Below, one piece after another: positions 20,446 to 31,053 of a stretch of DNA of 64,000 nt. The notes beneath the pieces were generated by a model. The model searched no databases, had not been told where the DNA came from, and saw nothing but the letters and a program-made list of their open reading frames with translations. The position numbers and the translations under genes are program-made. This DNA comes from Bettongia penicillata ogilbyi (lineage: Eukaryota; Chordata; Mammalia; Diprotodontia; Potoroidae): NCBI GenBank assembly GCA_023548195.1, contig JAJHZJ010000061.1:9609378-9673377 (forward strand), in the 5' to 3' direction. Position 1 is the first letter of the stretch; every line of letters starts with the position of its first letter.

Positions 20446-22150
20446 TGAGGCACTTCAACTATCCAACTCTCCCTCTTTCTCTTTTTTGATCTCTTTCTTA
20501 CTCTTTCTCTGTCTCTCCGTCTCTGTCTCTTTTTATCTCTGGATCCGTCTATTTCTCCCAGTAGCAGGTTAACTAAATGACTTCTTGATCTACCTTCATG
20601 ATAATTTCATCTTAGAGTAACTAATAAAGCAACCAATAATTCTATTCTGAATCTGATTTTCACTAGTATGGAGGAACTATTTGTTGATATGGACGTTATG
20701 GATACTTAGGGAGATGGAGAAGTGACCTTTCCATTGCAGAGCTTGTGATAGAGGAGAGGAAATCTGGGTATAGTCTAACGTGTAGACTAAATTTTGGAAA
20801 AACATATTTCAAAGAGTTCAGATGGAAGATAGGAAGATCCACAATAATAGAAAACTCTAGGAAAAGTCAGCTTAGAAGAAATGAAAGAAGTTCAAGAACA
20901 AAATTCTGAAGACACAGAGGGAAATAATTCCATTGAGGAAGAAATGGGATTTGCCTGAAAAAAAACAATGTAGATGCACAATTTGCTCATCCTCCAACTT
21001 AGATATTTTTAAAAAATGTACAGAAGATGGAAGAAGGCCCAGGTAACCAAAGATGAATATGAGAGCACAGCATGATCCTATTAAAAAATGTGAGGAATGG
21101 GAAAGCTCAGAATAAGCCAAGATTGTCAAGGAAAGCTGAAGACAATAAAATAAGCTTTTAAAAAAGCTATCTCTGCTGGGGTACATAAGGTGATGATAAC
21201 TGACAATAGAGAGAAGGAAGATGGCTCAGTTTTTATTTCATTTCTGTATTCTCTGCAAAGATGGATGACCTTTTGTACTTGAAATAATAGAACAAAAATA
21301 ACTAAAGAAAATTGATGCTTAAGATAGGTAAGAATATAATATGGGTGTCTTGCTGTCCAGTTCTTAGCACAGTGTACCTGACACATAGTAGGTGCTTAAT
21401 AAATGCTTATTGATTGATTAAGTGATTAATGACTTTAAGTCACCTTGTCCAGATGAACTTTTTAGGTCCTGAAAGAACAAACAGATATAATTATTGAGCC
21501 AATGTCTGTGATATTTTAAAGGTCATAAAAATGGGAGAGGTGACTAAGATTGAAAAGGGAAAGTGTTGTACTGGTTTTCAGAAAAGGAAAGAGACAAGAG
21601 TCTTCACACTATAGGCTGGTGAGCTTGTCTCTGACATCTGGAACAAATCCAGATGGAATCATTAAAGAGATGGTCGGTGAACAATGAAAAAGGAAAGTGG
21701 CCACTATGCAGAGCCAACATGATTTCTTCAAGAACAGGTCATGCCAGATTAACCTCACTTCTTCCCCCCACCTTTTTTGACAGGATTACTATACTATGAT
21801 TACTAAGATGAGAAGAATACCATGGACAGTTTGCTTAGATTTTAGCAAATTTGTTGATAAAAGTATATCTTACTATTCTTGTGGAGAAGATGATGTGAAT
21901 TAGATGATAATGCAACCAGATGGATTCAGAAATGGGTGGGTAGCCAGATTCAAAAGAATTGTGAGCAGCTTCATGTCAATACGATAGGAAGTCTCCAGTG
22001 TAGTAACTCAGGGACATGTGTTTGGCCCTGTCCAAGTTTTTATTAGTGACTTGGATGAAGACAAAGATAGTATACCATTTGCAAGTGACACAAAGAGTTT
22101 TGAACATCAAACAGTGGATCTTAAATTTCATCATGAAGATGATAGGAAAT
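20446..22150 (+). mobile_element. CR1/L3 LINE remnant including reverse-transcriptase region
   Basis: Decayed plus-strand body of a CR1-clade LINE. The right half carries RT-domain words: caagaacaggtcatgccag with attaacctc, the block encoding a degraded LDFSKxxDK motif (gcttagattttagcaaattt), and caaatggatt-type and agtgacttggatgaagacaa positions. The left half has tatttcaaagagttcagatg and ttctgtattctctgcaaaga, shared with 29.6 and 37.5 kb. All frames are broken. A short L2-like tail interrupts it at about 21340-21422. Confidence 0.7.
21340..21422 (+). repeat. L2-like 3' end within the CR1/L3 body
   Basis: ttcttagcacagtgtacctg, acacatagtaggtgcttaat, aaatgcttattgattgatt: a classic short terminal L2-type block lying inside the CR1/L3 remnant. 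Confidence 0.65.
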
Positions 22151-22169
22151 CACTAGATTTATTGAATAG

Positions 22170-22560
22170 TTGAATGATACAGTCAGGCCTATAGAAGGAA
22201 TATCACTTTGGCAGCTGAGCAGAAAGCTGATTTGGATTGGGGAGAAACTTAGAGTAGGTAGACCCACTAGATGGTTAGTGCAAAAGTCTAGGCATGAGGT
22301 GATAAGAACCTTCAGTAGGATGGTAACAATGTCAGAAAACAGGGTAGAGCCCATGTGAGAGATGTCACAAAAGCAAAATTAATAAGCCTTGACAATACGT
22401 TGGATATGGGGTAGGTGGAGGGAGGGGAAGGAGTGGAGGGGTGGTGAGGAGTTGAGGATGATACTTAGATTGTAAGCCTGAGTGACTGGGCGAGTGGTGA
22501 TACCCTCAGGTTCCTAGGTTTCATAGGGGCAGAGCTCAACGGGATGGAATAGGTGACAGG
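22170..22560 (+). repeat. Ancient L2-like 3' region
   Basis: tatcactttggcagctgagc, gtctaggcatgaggtgataa, ttggatatggggtaggtgga, gttgaggatgatacttagat: the same old family as 13660-14010. The short open frames here have no meaning as genes. Confidence 0.5.
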
Positions 22561-22855
22561 GAGACTCCTCCCCATCTTAGAAAGGACAAACTCTAACAAG
22601 ACCCAATCCTGGATGTTTTTGTCAACTGACATTAACTGGTAGTTGTTGCAGCAGCACAGAGCCAAGGTAATTAGCAGTCCTGAAAACAGCTTGATGTCCC
22701 CTTGGTTATGATGAGGTTTAAGTATCAGCTTTCCAATAGATTGTAACAGTAGTCTAAAGTTGATCACTGAGTGCTGTTTTAGGTCTTTCAGTTAATGTGC
22801 ACAGTCTTTCATGTTTAGCATTTCTAAGTAGGGATTGTATGTCTCATGGCTAATT
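22561..22855. other. Unassigned sequence before the L1/HAL1 insertion
   Basis: No gene or clear repeat. It ends at the left target-site copy CACATAGTACTTT (22856-22868). Confidence 0.3.
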
Positions 22856-22868
22856 CACATAGTACTTT

Positions 22869-23071
22869 TCAAAATCCTTTTTGAGCTCTTCCAGGGCCTG
22901 AGCCCACCCACCACCCCCCTGGGGTGTCTGGGGTACTGAGGCCCTGCCCTCCACGTCTATCCCTGATGGCAAGAATACGTCCTCATCTTCGTCAGATCCG
23001 AAGGTCAGGATCATTTGCATTTGTTGGAAAAAACTCTCTAAAGTCTTATTTTTCTTCCCTTTTCTAGGCAT
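22869..23071 (-). pseudogene. L1/HAL1 ORF1 N-terminus, truncated
   Basis: Starts MPRKGKKNKTLESFF at 23071 and reads 67 codons of ORF1p N-terminal region, ending LEELKKDFEK at the insertion junction; the frame then runs a few codons into the target-site copy and host DNA. The start MPRK-KNKT matches the ORF1 at 26103. The piece stops just where the coiled coil would begin, so it cannot form the trimeric RNA-binding protein. The frame is intact up to the break, unlike the other copies here. Confidence 0.85.
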
Positions 23072-23915
23072 TTTCCCAGCCAGTTACTTGACTTCTGAGA
23101 TTCCTTTCCACCCCCGCCTGGATCCGCCCAGCTAGTGCTTGGCCTCTGAGATTTAAATGGGCTTTCCTCCTGCCGGCTGTCAATCAGTGAGCTTTAGTTC
23201 AGGTGCTGGGGTGGGGCCAGGGCTGCCTTCGAGACTCTGATCCCTCGGGGGCTTTATGCAGAGACTTTCAGGAATGGAACGGGGGGGGGGGCGGGGGGGG
23301 TCCGCCTCCCAAATCCCTCTCCCTCGGGGGCTTTAAGCAGAAGCCTTCAGTAACAGATCGGGGTGGGGACAGGGCCATCTCCCAGGCTCAGCTCCATCAG
23401 GTTTTATGCGGGAATCTTCCGTAATGAAGATCCTGCCTGCTGTTGGGGGATTCCTGAGTCTTGGGCCGCTGCCGCCTCAGCCGCCGCCCACACCTCTGCC
23501 TCCGCGGCTTCCTGCCCCGGTCCCCGCCGCCGCCGCTTCCTCCCGAGGGGGCCCGAGTCACAGAGATGCCCCGCTTCCCCTCTCCTTCAGCCCGGCTTTC
23601 TTTCTCACTGACCTGTAGCTTCTGTGGGCGGAGGGACTTTCCCGGCTGCTGGAGCTTCCTCTCTGAAGCCTGCTCGGATCAGCTTCTCTGGGGTCTCGGC
23701 CAGGGCAGCGCTGGGGGTTGGGTTTACTTTCCGGGGCACGCCGGACCCTGGGGACGGGTCTTCAGGGCTCCCTGGAACGGAAATCTCTTCCACTCTGCTT
23801 CTGCACACCTTATATTCACCCAGAAGTTATGGGGGACTCTTTTTACATTAATTCTATGGGCTTTGGTTTCAGAGCTCGTAAACGTGCGTCCTTCTACTCC
23901 GCCATCTTGGCTCCC
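22869..23915 (-). mobile_element. TSD-flanked 5' piece of an L1/HAL1 element (3'-truncated)
   Basis: Read on the minus strand the element begins GGGAGCCAAGATGGCGG at 23915, runs through a GC- and CpG-rich 5' UTR with three monomer-like units (about 23200-23431), reaches an ATG at 23071, and stops inside ORF1 at 22869. It is flanked by CACATAGTACTTT at 22856-22868 and 23916-23928, a 13-bp exact duplication. The 3' UTR, the rest of ORF1 and a poly(A) tail are absent. Retained CpGs suggest a recent insertion. Confidence 0.85.
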
Positions 23916-23928
23916 CACATAGTACTTT

Positions 23929-24214
23929 GAGAAATATTTATATACACTTGCCTCATACTCTTTTGGGGAGGAACCCTAGACATGAGCCATAGTTTAAGTT
24001 GCCCTCAGGGCACCAGGGTAGGGGAGTGGATAAACTTCCCTACAAATAGAAGAGTGTGAGAACAGGGAGCCTTAGAACTGAATTGGGTCCAAACTTTGTG
24101 CTTGGGTACCCCAGCCCCTGTGGACCTGGTAGCAATTCAGTAACGTGAGATAAGTTGTTTGGGGCTCATTTTCCTTATCTGTAAAAATGAGGAGGTTGGA
24201 TTAGATAACCTTTG
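23929..24214. other. Unassigned, with a SINE tail
   Basis: The right part (24135-24214) has gcaattcagtaacgtgagat and tttccttatctgtaaaaatg, a SINE CORE/tail with a CR1-like end (ggttggattagataacc). The left part is unassigned. Confidence 0.4.
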
Positions 24215-25012
24215 ATAACCAAGGTATCATCCTTGACTCTTCTCTCTCTCTCATTCTCTATATCCAATTAGCTGCCAAGTTTTGTCAATTTTATCCTTAC
24301 CACATCTCTTTTATATCCCACCTTCATTTCTCTGACATTGTAACCAAACTGCTTCAGACCCAATCACTTCACACCTGGACTATGACTGTTGGTTGGTCTC
24401 TCTGCCCCAAGTCCTTCCCCACTCCAGTCCATCTGCCAAAGTGATATTCCTAAAGGGTATGTCTGACTGTGTAACATCCCAGAGGTTCCTTATTACATCT
24501 AGGATTAAATATAAAATCCTCCCTTTGCATCTTAAAATCCCTCATAATCCAGCCTCCTTCCTCATCTTTCTAGACTTCTTATATCTTATTCTCTTCTATG
24601 TACTTTGTGAACTAAGGACACTGGCGTTCTTGTTTTTCCTTGAACAAGATACTCCATCTCCCAACTCCAGGTATTTTCACTGGTTGTCCCATAAGCTTAG
24701 TATTCTATCTCTTCTTATCTTTGTCTCTTGACTTCCCTAACTCCTTCAAATCCCAGTTAAAATTCCACCTTTTACAAGAAAACTTTCTCAGTTCTCCTTA
24801 ATGTTAGTGCCTTCACTATAAGATTATTTCTAATTTTTCTCATCTGCATCTGGTTTGCAAACAGTTGTTTGCATATTGTCTTCCCCACTACACTACACGC
24901 TCCTTGAGAACAGGGACTGGTTTTGTTTTTATTTTTTGCCTTTCTTTGTATCCTCAGTGCTCAACACAGTGCCTGACACATAGTAGGTGCTTAATAAATG
25001 ATTGCTGGTAAA
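24215..25012 (+). repeat. Long L2 LINE 3' region
   Basis: About 800 bp, the best L2 copy here: tcatccttgactcttctctc, cagacccaatcacttcacac, ctggactatgactgttggtt, ctaaagggtatgtctgactg, ccttattacatctaggatta, gctccttgagaacagggact and the terminal acacatagtaggtgcttaat. Frames are broken. Confidence 0.85.
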
Positions 25013-25359
25013 CGAGTTACAGGAGGAAATAGATTGTAAAACAATGCTAGCGGGGGACACAAACTTTCTTCTCTCAGCACTAGGTAAATCAAACCAAAAA
25101 TAAATAAGAAAGAAGTTAACAAGATGCATAGATTTTCAGAAAAGTTAGATATGATAGATGTCTGGAGAAAACTGAATGGGAATAGAAGGGAGTATACCTA
25201 TTTATCAGCTATATGTGGCACCTTCACAAAAATTGATCATTTATTAAGTTATGAGAATCTTAAAACCAAAAGCAGAAAAGTAGAACTACTAAATGCATCC
25301 TTTTCAGATCATAATTCAATAAAAATTACATTCACTAACAGGCCATGGAGACACAGATT
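25013..25359 (+). pseudogene. L1 ORF2 endonuclease-domain fragment, part 1
   Basis: Plus-strand frame with L1 APE-endonuclease C-terminal features: DMIDVWRKLNGNRREYTYLS, then IDHLLSYENLKTKSRK and FSDHNSIKITF. The SDH-S motif near 25305-25325 is the conserved endonuclease end. It is interrupted by a HAL1 element and continues at 28266. Upstream is L2, so the copy is 5'-truncated. Confidence 0.8.
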
Positions 25360-25372
25360 AAAAATTAATTAG
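25360..25372. repeat. 13-bp target-site duplication, left copy
   Basis: AAAAATTAATTAG, repeated exactly at 28253-28265 on the other side of the HAL1 element. Confidence 0.9.
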
Positions 25373-25384
25373 GGGAGGTGGAGC

Positions 25385-25395
25385 CAAGATGGCGG
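25385..25395 (+). promoter_or_regulatory. YY1-like motif at +13 of the HAL1 element
   Basis: CAAGATGGCGG begins at position +13 of the element. Human L1 has a YY1 site at the same place (known), where it positions transcription start. Function here is inferred from sequence only. Confidence 0.55.
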
Positions 25396-25804
25396 AGTAG
25401 AAAGACTCACGTATGCTAGCTCTGAACCCACAGCCCATATATTTCCTGCAAAAAGAAATCCCCACAAATTCTGGAGCATTGCAAAACACGCAGAAACACA
25501 GTGGAAAAGATCTCCATTCCAGAGAGCCCTGGAGAGCTGTCCCCAGGGGTCCGTCGCTCTCCGGACAGTGGAGTCCACCCCTGTACTGCCCTGGCCTCTC
25601 AGCCCCAGAGGAGCAGATCTGAGGAGGCTTCAGGGACGGAATCTCCGGCGGCCACGAAGGTCCCTCCACCCACAGACACTCCAGGTCAGTGAGAGAGACT
25701 TCTGGGCTGGCCGAGAGGGGAGCGGGGTGTATCTGTGGCTTGGGTCCCCTCGGGAGGCAGCGGCAGAGACAGCAGCGCCCCGGGACTCCCCGAGCAGGAA
25801 GGAG

Positions 25805-25948
25805 CTCCATTATGGAAGGTCTCTGCATAAACCACCTGAGGGAACTGAGCCTGGGAGACAGCCCTGCCCCCACCTGCTCCATTACTGAAGGTCTCTGCAT
25901 AAACCACCTGAGGGAACTGAGCCTGGGAGGTGGCCCTGCCCCCACCTC
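25805..25948 (+). repeat. Two 72-bp tandem monomers in the HAL1 5' UTR
   Basis: Unit 1 at 25805-25876 and unit 2 at 25877-25948. Both begin CTCCATTA, contain GGTCTCTGCATAAACCACC and end GCCCTGCCCCCACCT. They differ at a handful of bases (for example GAGACAG versus GAGGTGG). Related units occur in the 5' UTRs at 23.2-23.4 kb and 42.05-42.17 kb. Confidence 0.9.
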
Positions 25949-26102
25949 ATTACCCCATTCCATTGCACCCTCTTTCCTCACATTGAATAGCAGTGGCGCC
26001 TGCCGCAGAAAACCCATTTGAATCTCAGACCCCAAGCACTAGCTGGGCAGATCTAGGTGGGGGTGCAGAGGAATCTCAGAAGTCAAGTAACTGGCTGGGA
26101 AA

Positions 26103-27201
26103 ATGCCCAGAAAAAGGAAGAAAAATAAGACTATAGAAAGCGACTTTGATGGGGTACAGATGTTCCCGCCTTTCCATTCTGATGACAAGGTACAATTCTT
26201 ACCATCAGGGAAAGATGTGGAGGTCGGGGCCTCTGTATTCCAGACATCCCAGGTGGATGTCTGGTGGGCTCAGGCCATGGAAGAGCTCAAAAAGGATTTT
26301 GAAAATCAAGTTAGACAGGTGGAGGAAAAACTGGGAAGAGAAATGAGAAAGATGCAAGAAAAGCATGAAAAACGGGTCAATACCTTGGTAAAGGAGACCC
26401 AAAAAAATGCTGAAGAAAATAACACCTTGAAAAATAGGCTCACTCAACTGACAAAAGAGGTTCAAAAAGCCAATGAGGAGAAGAATGCTTTCAAAAGCAG
26501 AATTAGCCAAATGGAAAAAGGGGGTCAAAACTTCACTGAAGAAAATAGTTCTCTCAAAATTAGAATGGAACAGATGGAGTCTAATGACTTTCTGAGAAAC
26601 CAAGAAATCACAACAAAACCAAAAGAATGAAAAAATGGAAGAGAATGTGAAATATCTCATTGGAAAAACAACTGACCTGGAAAATAGATCCAGGACAGAC
26701 AATTTAAAAATTATGGGACTACCTGAAAGCCAGGATCAAAAAAAGAGCCTAGACATCACCTTCCATGAAATTATTGAGGAAAACTGCCCTGACATTCTAG
26801 AAGCAGAGGGCAAAATAAGTATTGAAAGAATCCATCAATCATCGCCTGAAAGAGATCCAAAAAGAGAAACTCCTAGGAACATTGTGGCCAAATTCCAGAA
26901 CTCCCAAGTCAAGGAGAAAACCTTGCAAGCAGCTAGAAAGAAACAATTCAAGTATTGTGGAAATACAATCAGGATAACTCAAGATCTAGCAGCTTCTACA
27001 TTAAGGGATCACAGGGCGTGGAATAGGATATTCCAGAAGGCAAAGGAACTAGGACTCAAACCAAGAATCACCTACCCAGCAAAACTGAGTATAATACTTC
27101 AGGGGAAAATATGGTCTTTCAATGAAACAGAGGACTTTCAAGCATTCTTGATGAAAAGACCAGAGCTGAAAAGAAAATTTGACTTTCAAACACAAGAATG
27201 A
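26103..27201 (+). pseudogene. HAL1/L1 ORF1 (RNA-binding protein), one frameshift
   Basis: ATG at 26103 in MPRKRKKNKTIESDF. The first frame reads 175 codons to a TGA at 26628; the frame shifts near 26610-26630 and continues (MEENVKYLIGKTTDLENRS) to 27201, for a total of about 363 codons. Order of parts: basic, disordered N-terminus; coiled coil with heptads about residues 60-170 (KNRLTQLTKEVQKANEEKNA); RRM-like domain beginning NLKIMGLPESQD; C-terminal domain with RITYPAKLSIILQGKI and FLMKRPELKRKF. The L1 ORF1p family forms trimers that bind the element RNA. The frameshift makes this copy nonfunctional. Confidence 0.9.
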
Positions 27202-28252
27202 GAAGAAGCATGAAAAAGTAAACAGCAAAGAGAAGTCATAAGGGACTTACCAAAAGTGAACTGTTTACATTCCTACATGGAAAGACAATATTTGTAACTC
27301 TTAAAATTTTTCAGTATCTGGGTAGTTGGTGGGATCACACACACACATACACACACACATGTACACGTGTGCATACATGCACACATACACACATGCATGC
27401 ACATACAGAGACAGAGAGCACAGAGTGAATTGAATAGGATGGGACCATATCTTAAAAGAAATTAAGGTAAATGGTGAGAGAGAAATGCAGTGGGAGGAAA
27501 GAGGGTGCAATGGAATGGGGTAAATTATATGTCATTTAAGAGGCAAGCAGGAGACTTTTTAGTGGAGGGAAAAAGAGGAGAGCTGAGAAAAAAGCAAGAT
27601 GTTTACCCTCATCACATTCGACTAAAGGAAGGAATAAAATGCACAGTCATTTTGGTATGAAAACCTATCTTACAATACAGGAAAGTGGGGGAGAAGGAGA
27701 TAAGCAAGGCGGGGGGGGGATGATGGAAGGGAGGGCAATGGGAGGAGGGAGCAATTTGAAGTCAACACTTGGGGAGGGACAGGATTAAAAGACAGAATAG
27801 ACACAATGCGGGGCAGGATAGGATGGAGGAAAATACAGTTAGTCTTACACAACACGACTATTATGGAAGTCATTTGCAAAACTACACAGATATGGCCTAT
27901 ATTGAATTGCCTGCCTTCCCAAAGGGAATGGGTGGGGAGGGAGGGATGGGGAGAATTTGGAACTCAAAGTTTTAGGAACAACTGTTTAGTATTGTTCTTG
28001 CTACTAGGAAATAAGAAATACAGTTAATGGGGAATAGAAAGATCTGGCCCTACAGGACAAAAGAGAAGATGGGGACAAGAGAAGGCAGGGATGATAGAAG
28101 AGAGGGCAGATTGGTGATAGGGAAAATTAGAATGCTTGGTGTATTGGGGTGGGCAGAGGGGATAAAAGGGGAGAAAATTTGGAAGCCAAAATTTTGTGAA
28201 AATGAATGTAAAAAGTTAAATAAATAAATTTATATTAAAGTAAAAATAAAAT

Positions 28253-28265
28253 AAAAATTAATTAG
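28253..28265. repeat. 13-bp target-site duplication, right copy
   Basis: AAAAATTAATTAG, identical to 25360-25372. Confidence 0.9.
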
Positions 28266-29468
28266 AAACTAAGTAATCTAATCCTAAAAAATGAATCGGT
28301 CAAAGAAAAAATCATAGAAACAACAAGAATGAAAATAGTGAGAAAATATGCCAAGATTTATGGGATGCAGGGAAAACAGTAGGTAGGGGAAATTTTATAT
28401 CCCTCTAAATACTTACATCAATAAAATAGAGAAAGAGCAGATCAAAGAACTGAGCATGCAACTAAAAAAATTAGAAAAAGAACAATTCAAAATCCCCTAT
28501 TAAACACCAAAATGGAAATCTTGAAAATCAAAGGAGAGATTAATAAAAGTGAAAGTAAGAAAAACCATGAAACTAATAAATGAAATAAGAAACTTGCTTT
28601 ATGAAAAAAATGCATAAATCATTGATTAAATTGATTTTTAAAAAGCAAGAAGAAAATCAAATTACCAATATAAAAAATGAAAAGGGTGGATTCACCACCA
28701 ATGAAGATGAAATTAAAACAATAATTAGGAGATATTTTGCCTGGTTATATACCAACAAATCTAACAACCTTGGTGGAATGGATGAAGATTTACAACTTGT
28801 AAATTGCCCAGATTAACAGAAGAGGAAATAGAGTACTTAAATAATCCTATCATAAAAAAAAAAATAAATTGGATAAGCTATCACTGAGATCCCCAAAGGA
28901 AATCCCAGGACCAGATGGATTTACAAGTGAATACCAAACATTTAAAGAACACTAAATTCCAATACTATAAGCTATTGGGGAAAATGGGCAAAGAAGGAGT
29001 CCTACCTAATTCTTTCTATGACACAAATATGGTGATAATACCTAAACGAGAAAGACCAAAAGCAGAGAAAGAAAGCTATAGACCAATTTCCCTAATGAGT
29101 ATTAATGCAAAAAAATTTAAATAAAACACTAGCAAAGAGATTATACCAATATACCAATACCATCATATACTGTGACCAGGTGGGATTTATGCTGGTAACT
29201 CAGGGCTGATTCCATATTAAGAAAACTATCAGCACAATTGACCATATCAATAACAAAAAACCCCAGAAATAATAAGATTTTGTCAATAGATGTAGAAAAA
29301 AGTTTTTTTTTTATAAAATATACCACTTATTCCTATTAAAACTCTAGAAAGCATAGGAATAAATAGGTATTTCCTTAAAATAATAATCAGTATCTATCTA
29401 AAATCATGAGTAAGCATTATTTTTACTGAGGATAAGCTAGAAACCTTCCCAATAGGAGTAGGGGTGAA
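28266..29468 (+). pseudogene. L1 ORF2 fragment, part 2 (linker and RT region)
   Basis: Continuation of the host L1 ORF2. Broken frames hold [13 protein letters not shown] words (ggaccagatggatttacaag), [20 protein letters not shown] and [13 protein letters not shown] (the L1 reverse-transcriptase entry motifs), then aaaccttcccaataggagta near the end. Many stops and indels. It ends inside RT, so catalytic domains downstream are missing. Confidence 0.8.
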
Positions 29469-29599
29469 GTGACAATGAACGTAAACAAGAAGCAGAATTG
29501 AGAGCAGGTCCATGAAAACTAATACAATGCAATTATGGCAAGGTGCTATGAAAACAGCTTCACACCAGTTAAATTTAGTATAAGTCACATTTGTGATGA

Positions 29600-29911
29600 A
29601 TACTATACAAACTTAAAAAAAGACATTTTTAGCTATGTTGAGGATGATAGAAAGATCAAGGAAGTGATATGATCTGTGCTTGGAATGGCTAGGAAGATAA
29701 TGATAATAACTGGTCATAGGTCTATCAAGCTTTAAGTTTACAAAGCAGAAGACAGAGAGAGGGTTAAACTACTCTATTCCTATTCTGCTTGTATGTTTTC
29801 TATCAAGGAGAATGATCTTCAGAAACAGAAGTGGATAATAAAAATGGTTGATTTTGAGAAAAATGAAACCCAATATAAACTTGTCTTTCAAAGAATCAAA
29901 TCACCAGACTC

Positions 29912-29950
<39 letters not shown>

Positions 29951-30796
29951 CCAGTATATTTAAAGAACGTGCTTGAAAAATTACTGAGCTATTGTCAGGA
30001 ATCTTTGATAAATCATGACAAGTGGGAGGGAGGATTGTAAATGGACAAATATCGCAATTCTCCAAAAAGGAAACCAACACAGAGACTTCACATTATAGGA
30101 AGAAGGGTTTTATATCAAATCCTGGCAAAATTTTGGAATGAATTATTAAGGCAAAAATCAAAGGAAAACAGTGAACATCATGAACTAACTTAAGTTTACA
30201 ACTGATACCAGACTACTCTAATTTTCTGTTTTCACAATGTTATTGGTCAGTGAATAAGAAGAATGCCATGGGTGTAATGTATCTACATTTCAGCAGGGCA
30301 TTTACTGGAGTCTGTCACAATATTCTTACAAACAAGAAGAGTAGATATAGATTAAATGGTAGGTTTAGACATAGTCTATTGACCATGCCTAAGGTGTGGA
30401 TCAACCAGCCCCAGAGAGTGTAGATGTCAACTACAAGAGACACAGTGAAATTTTGCAAGACACCCTTCTTTATAAGTTATTTTCTAAATCAAAGATCTGG
30501 ATGCAGGTAGATACGACATTTTAAAATAATATTACGCTGTGAGTGATAGTGTACATTGAATGACAGAATTAGAATCCCAAAAGATCTGTAACCATCTGGC
30601 AGGGTTACCCAAAGCTAGCAAGAGGAAATTTAACAAGGATAGGCATAAAATTCCATACTTGGATTAAAAACAACAACTGTAGAAGTATAGAGCATAACTT
30701 GAATTAATTCATGAAGGAAACAAAGATCTGGGGCTTTTAGTAGACTGCATGATCAATGTGGTATGTTAAACTTCAATAATAGAGGGAAGGGGAAGG
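29600..30796 (+). mobile_element. CR1/L3 LINE remnant, part 1
   Basis: Words shared with the other CR1/L3 copies: gacatttttagctatgttga, tgtatgttttctatcaagga, ggagaatgatcttcagaaac, ggtgtaatgtatctacattt (degraded LDFSKAF region), ctggggcttttagtagactg. No open frame survives. A (TA)n array at 29915-29947 interrupts it, and a MIR separates it from part 2. Confidence 0.65.
29915..29947. repeat. (TA)n microsatellite
   Basis: About 33 bp of pure atatat inside the CR1/L3 remnant. Confidence 0.95.
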
Positions 30797-31053
30797 AAAC
30801 TAAGCACCTACTCTGTGCTAGGCACTGTGCTAAGGGTTTTACAAATATTATCTTATTTGGTCTTCACAACAACCCTGTGAAGTAGATGCTACTATTATCT
30901 TCATTTTACAGAAGAGGAAACTGAAACAAATAGAAGTTATGTGACTTGTTCAGGATTTTACAGGTTTCAGTATCTGAGGTGAGATTTGAACTCAGGTCTT
31001 TCTGACTCCAGGACCAATGTTTTCTCTATTCACAGTACCACCAGCTGCCTCTA
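30797..31053 (-). repeat. MIR/THER1-type SINE
   Basis: Full-length reverse copy: aagcacctactctgtgctag, ttatctcattt-like tattatcttatttggtcttc, gaagaggaaactgaaacaaa, tttgaactcaggtctttctg and caccagctgcctct at the head. It splits the CR1/L3 remnant. Confidence 0.85.

Larger units (their letters stand above)
25373..28252 (+). mobile_element. Full-length ORF1-only L1 (HAL1-type) element
   Basis: Starts GGGAGGTGGAGCCAAGATGG, with a 730-bp 5' UTR containing two 72-bp tandem monomers, ORF1 (26103-27201, one frameshift), then directly a 1.05-kb polypurine-rich 3' UTR with a (CA)n tract and an A-rich end. No ORF2 lies between ORF1 and the 3' UTR, which defines half-L1 elements. Exact 13-bp TSDs show it moved as this unit. 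It sits inside an older L1 ORF2. Confidence 0.9.

Noticed and set aside
23203..23922. Overlapping Pro/Ala/Ser-rich open frames resembling a CpG-island first exon
   Set aside because: The region is the CpG-rich 5' UTR of an L1/HAL1 element on the minus strand, with an element 5' end and TSD.
25358..26035. 225-codon minus-strand open frame
   Set aside because: It is antisense to the GC-rich HAL1 5' UTR and contains the tandem monomers; low stop-codon density comes from base composition.
26205..26702. 165-codon Phe/Leu-rich minus-strand frame resembling a membrane protein
   Set aside because: Antisense of the A-rich HAL1 ORF1; the same antisense pattern recurs in other copies.
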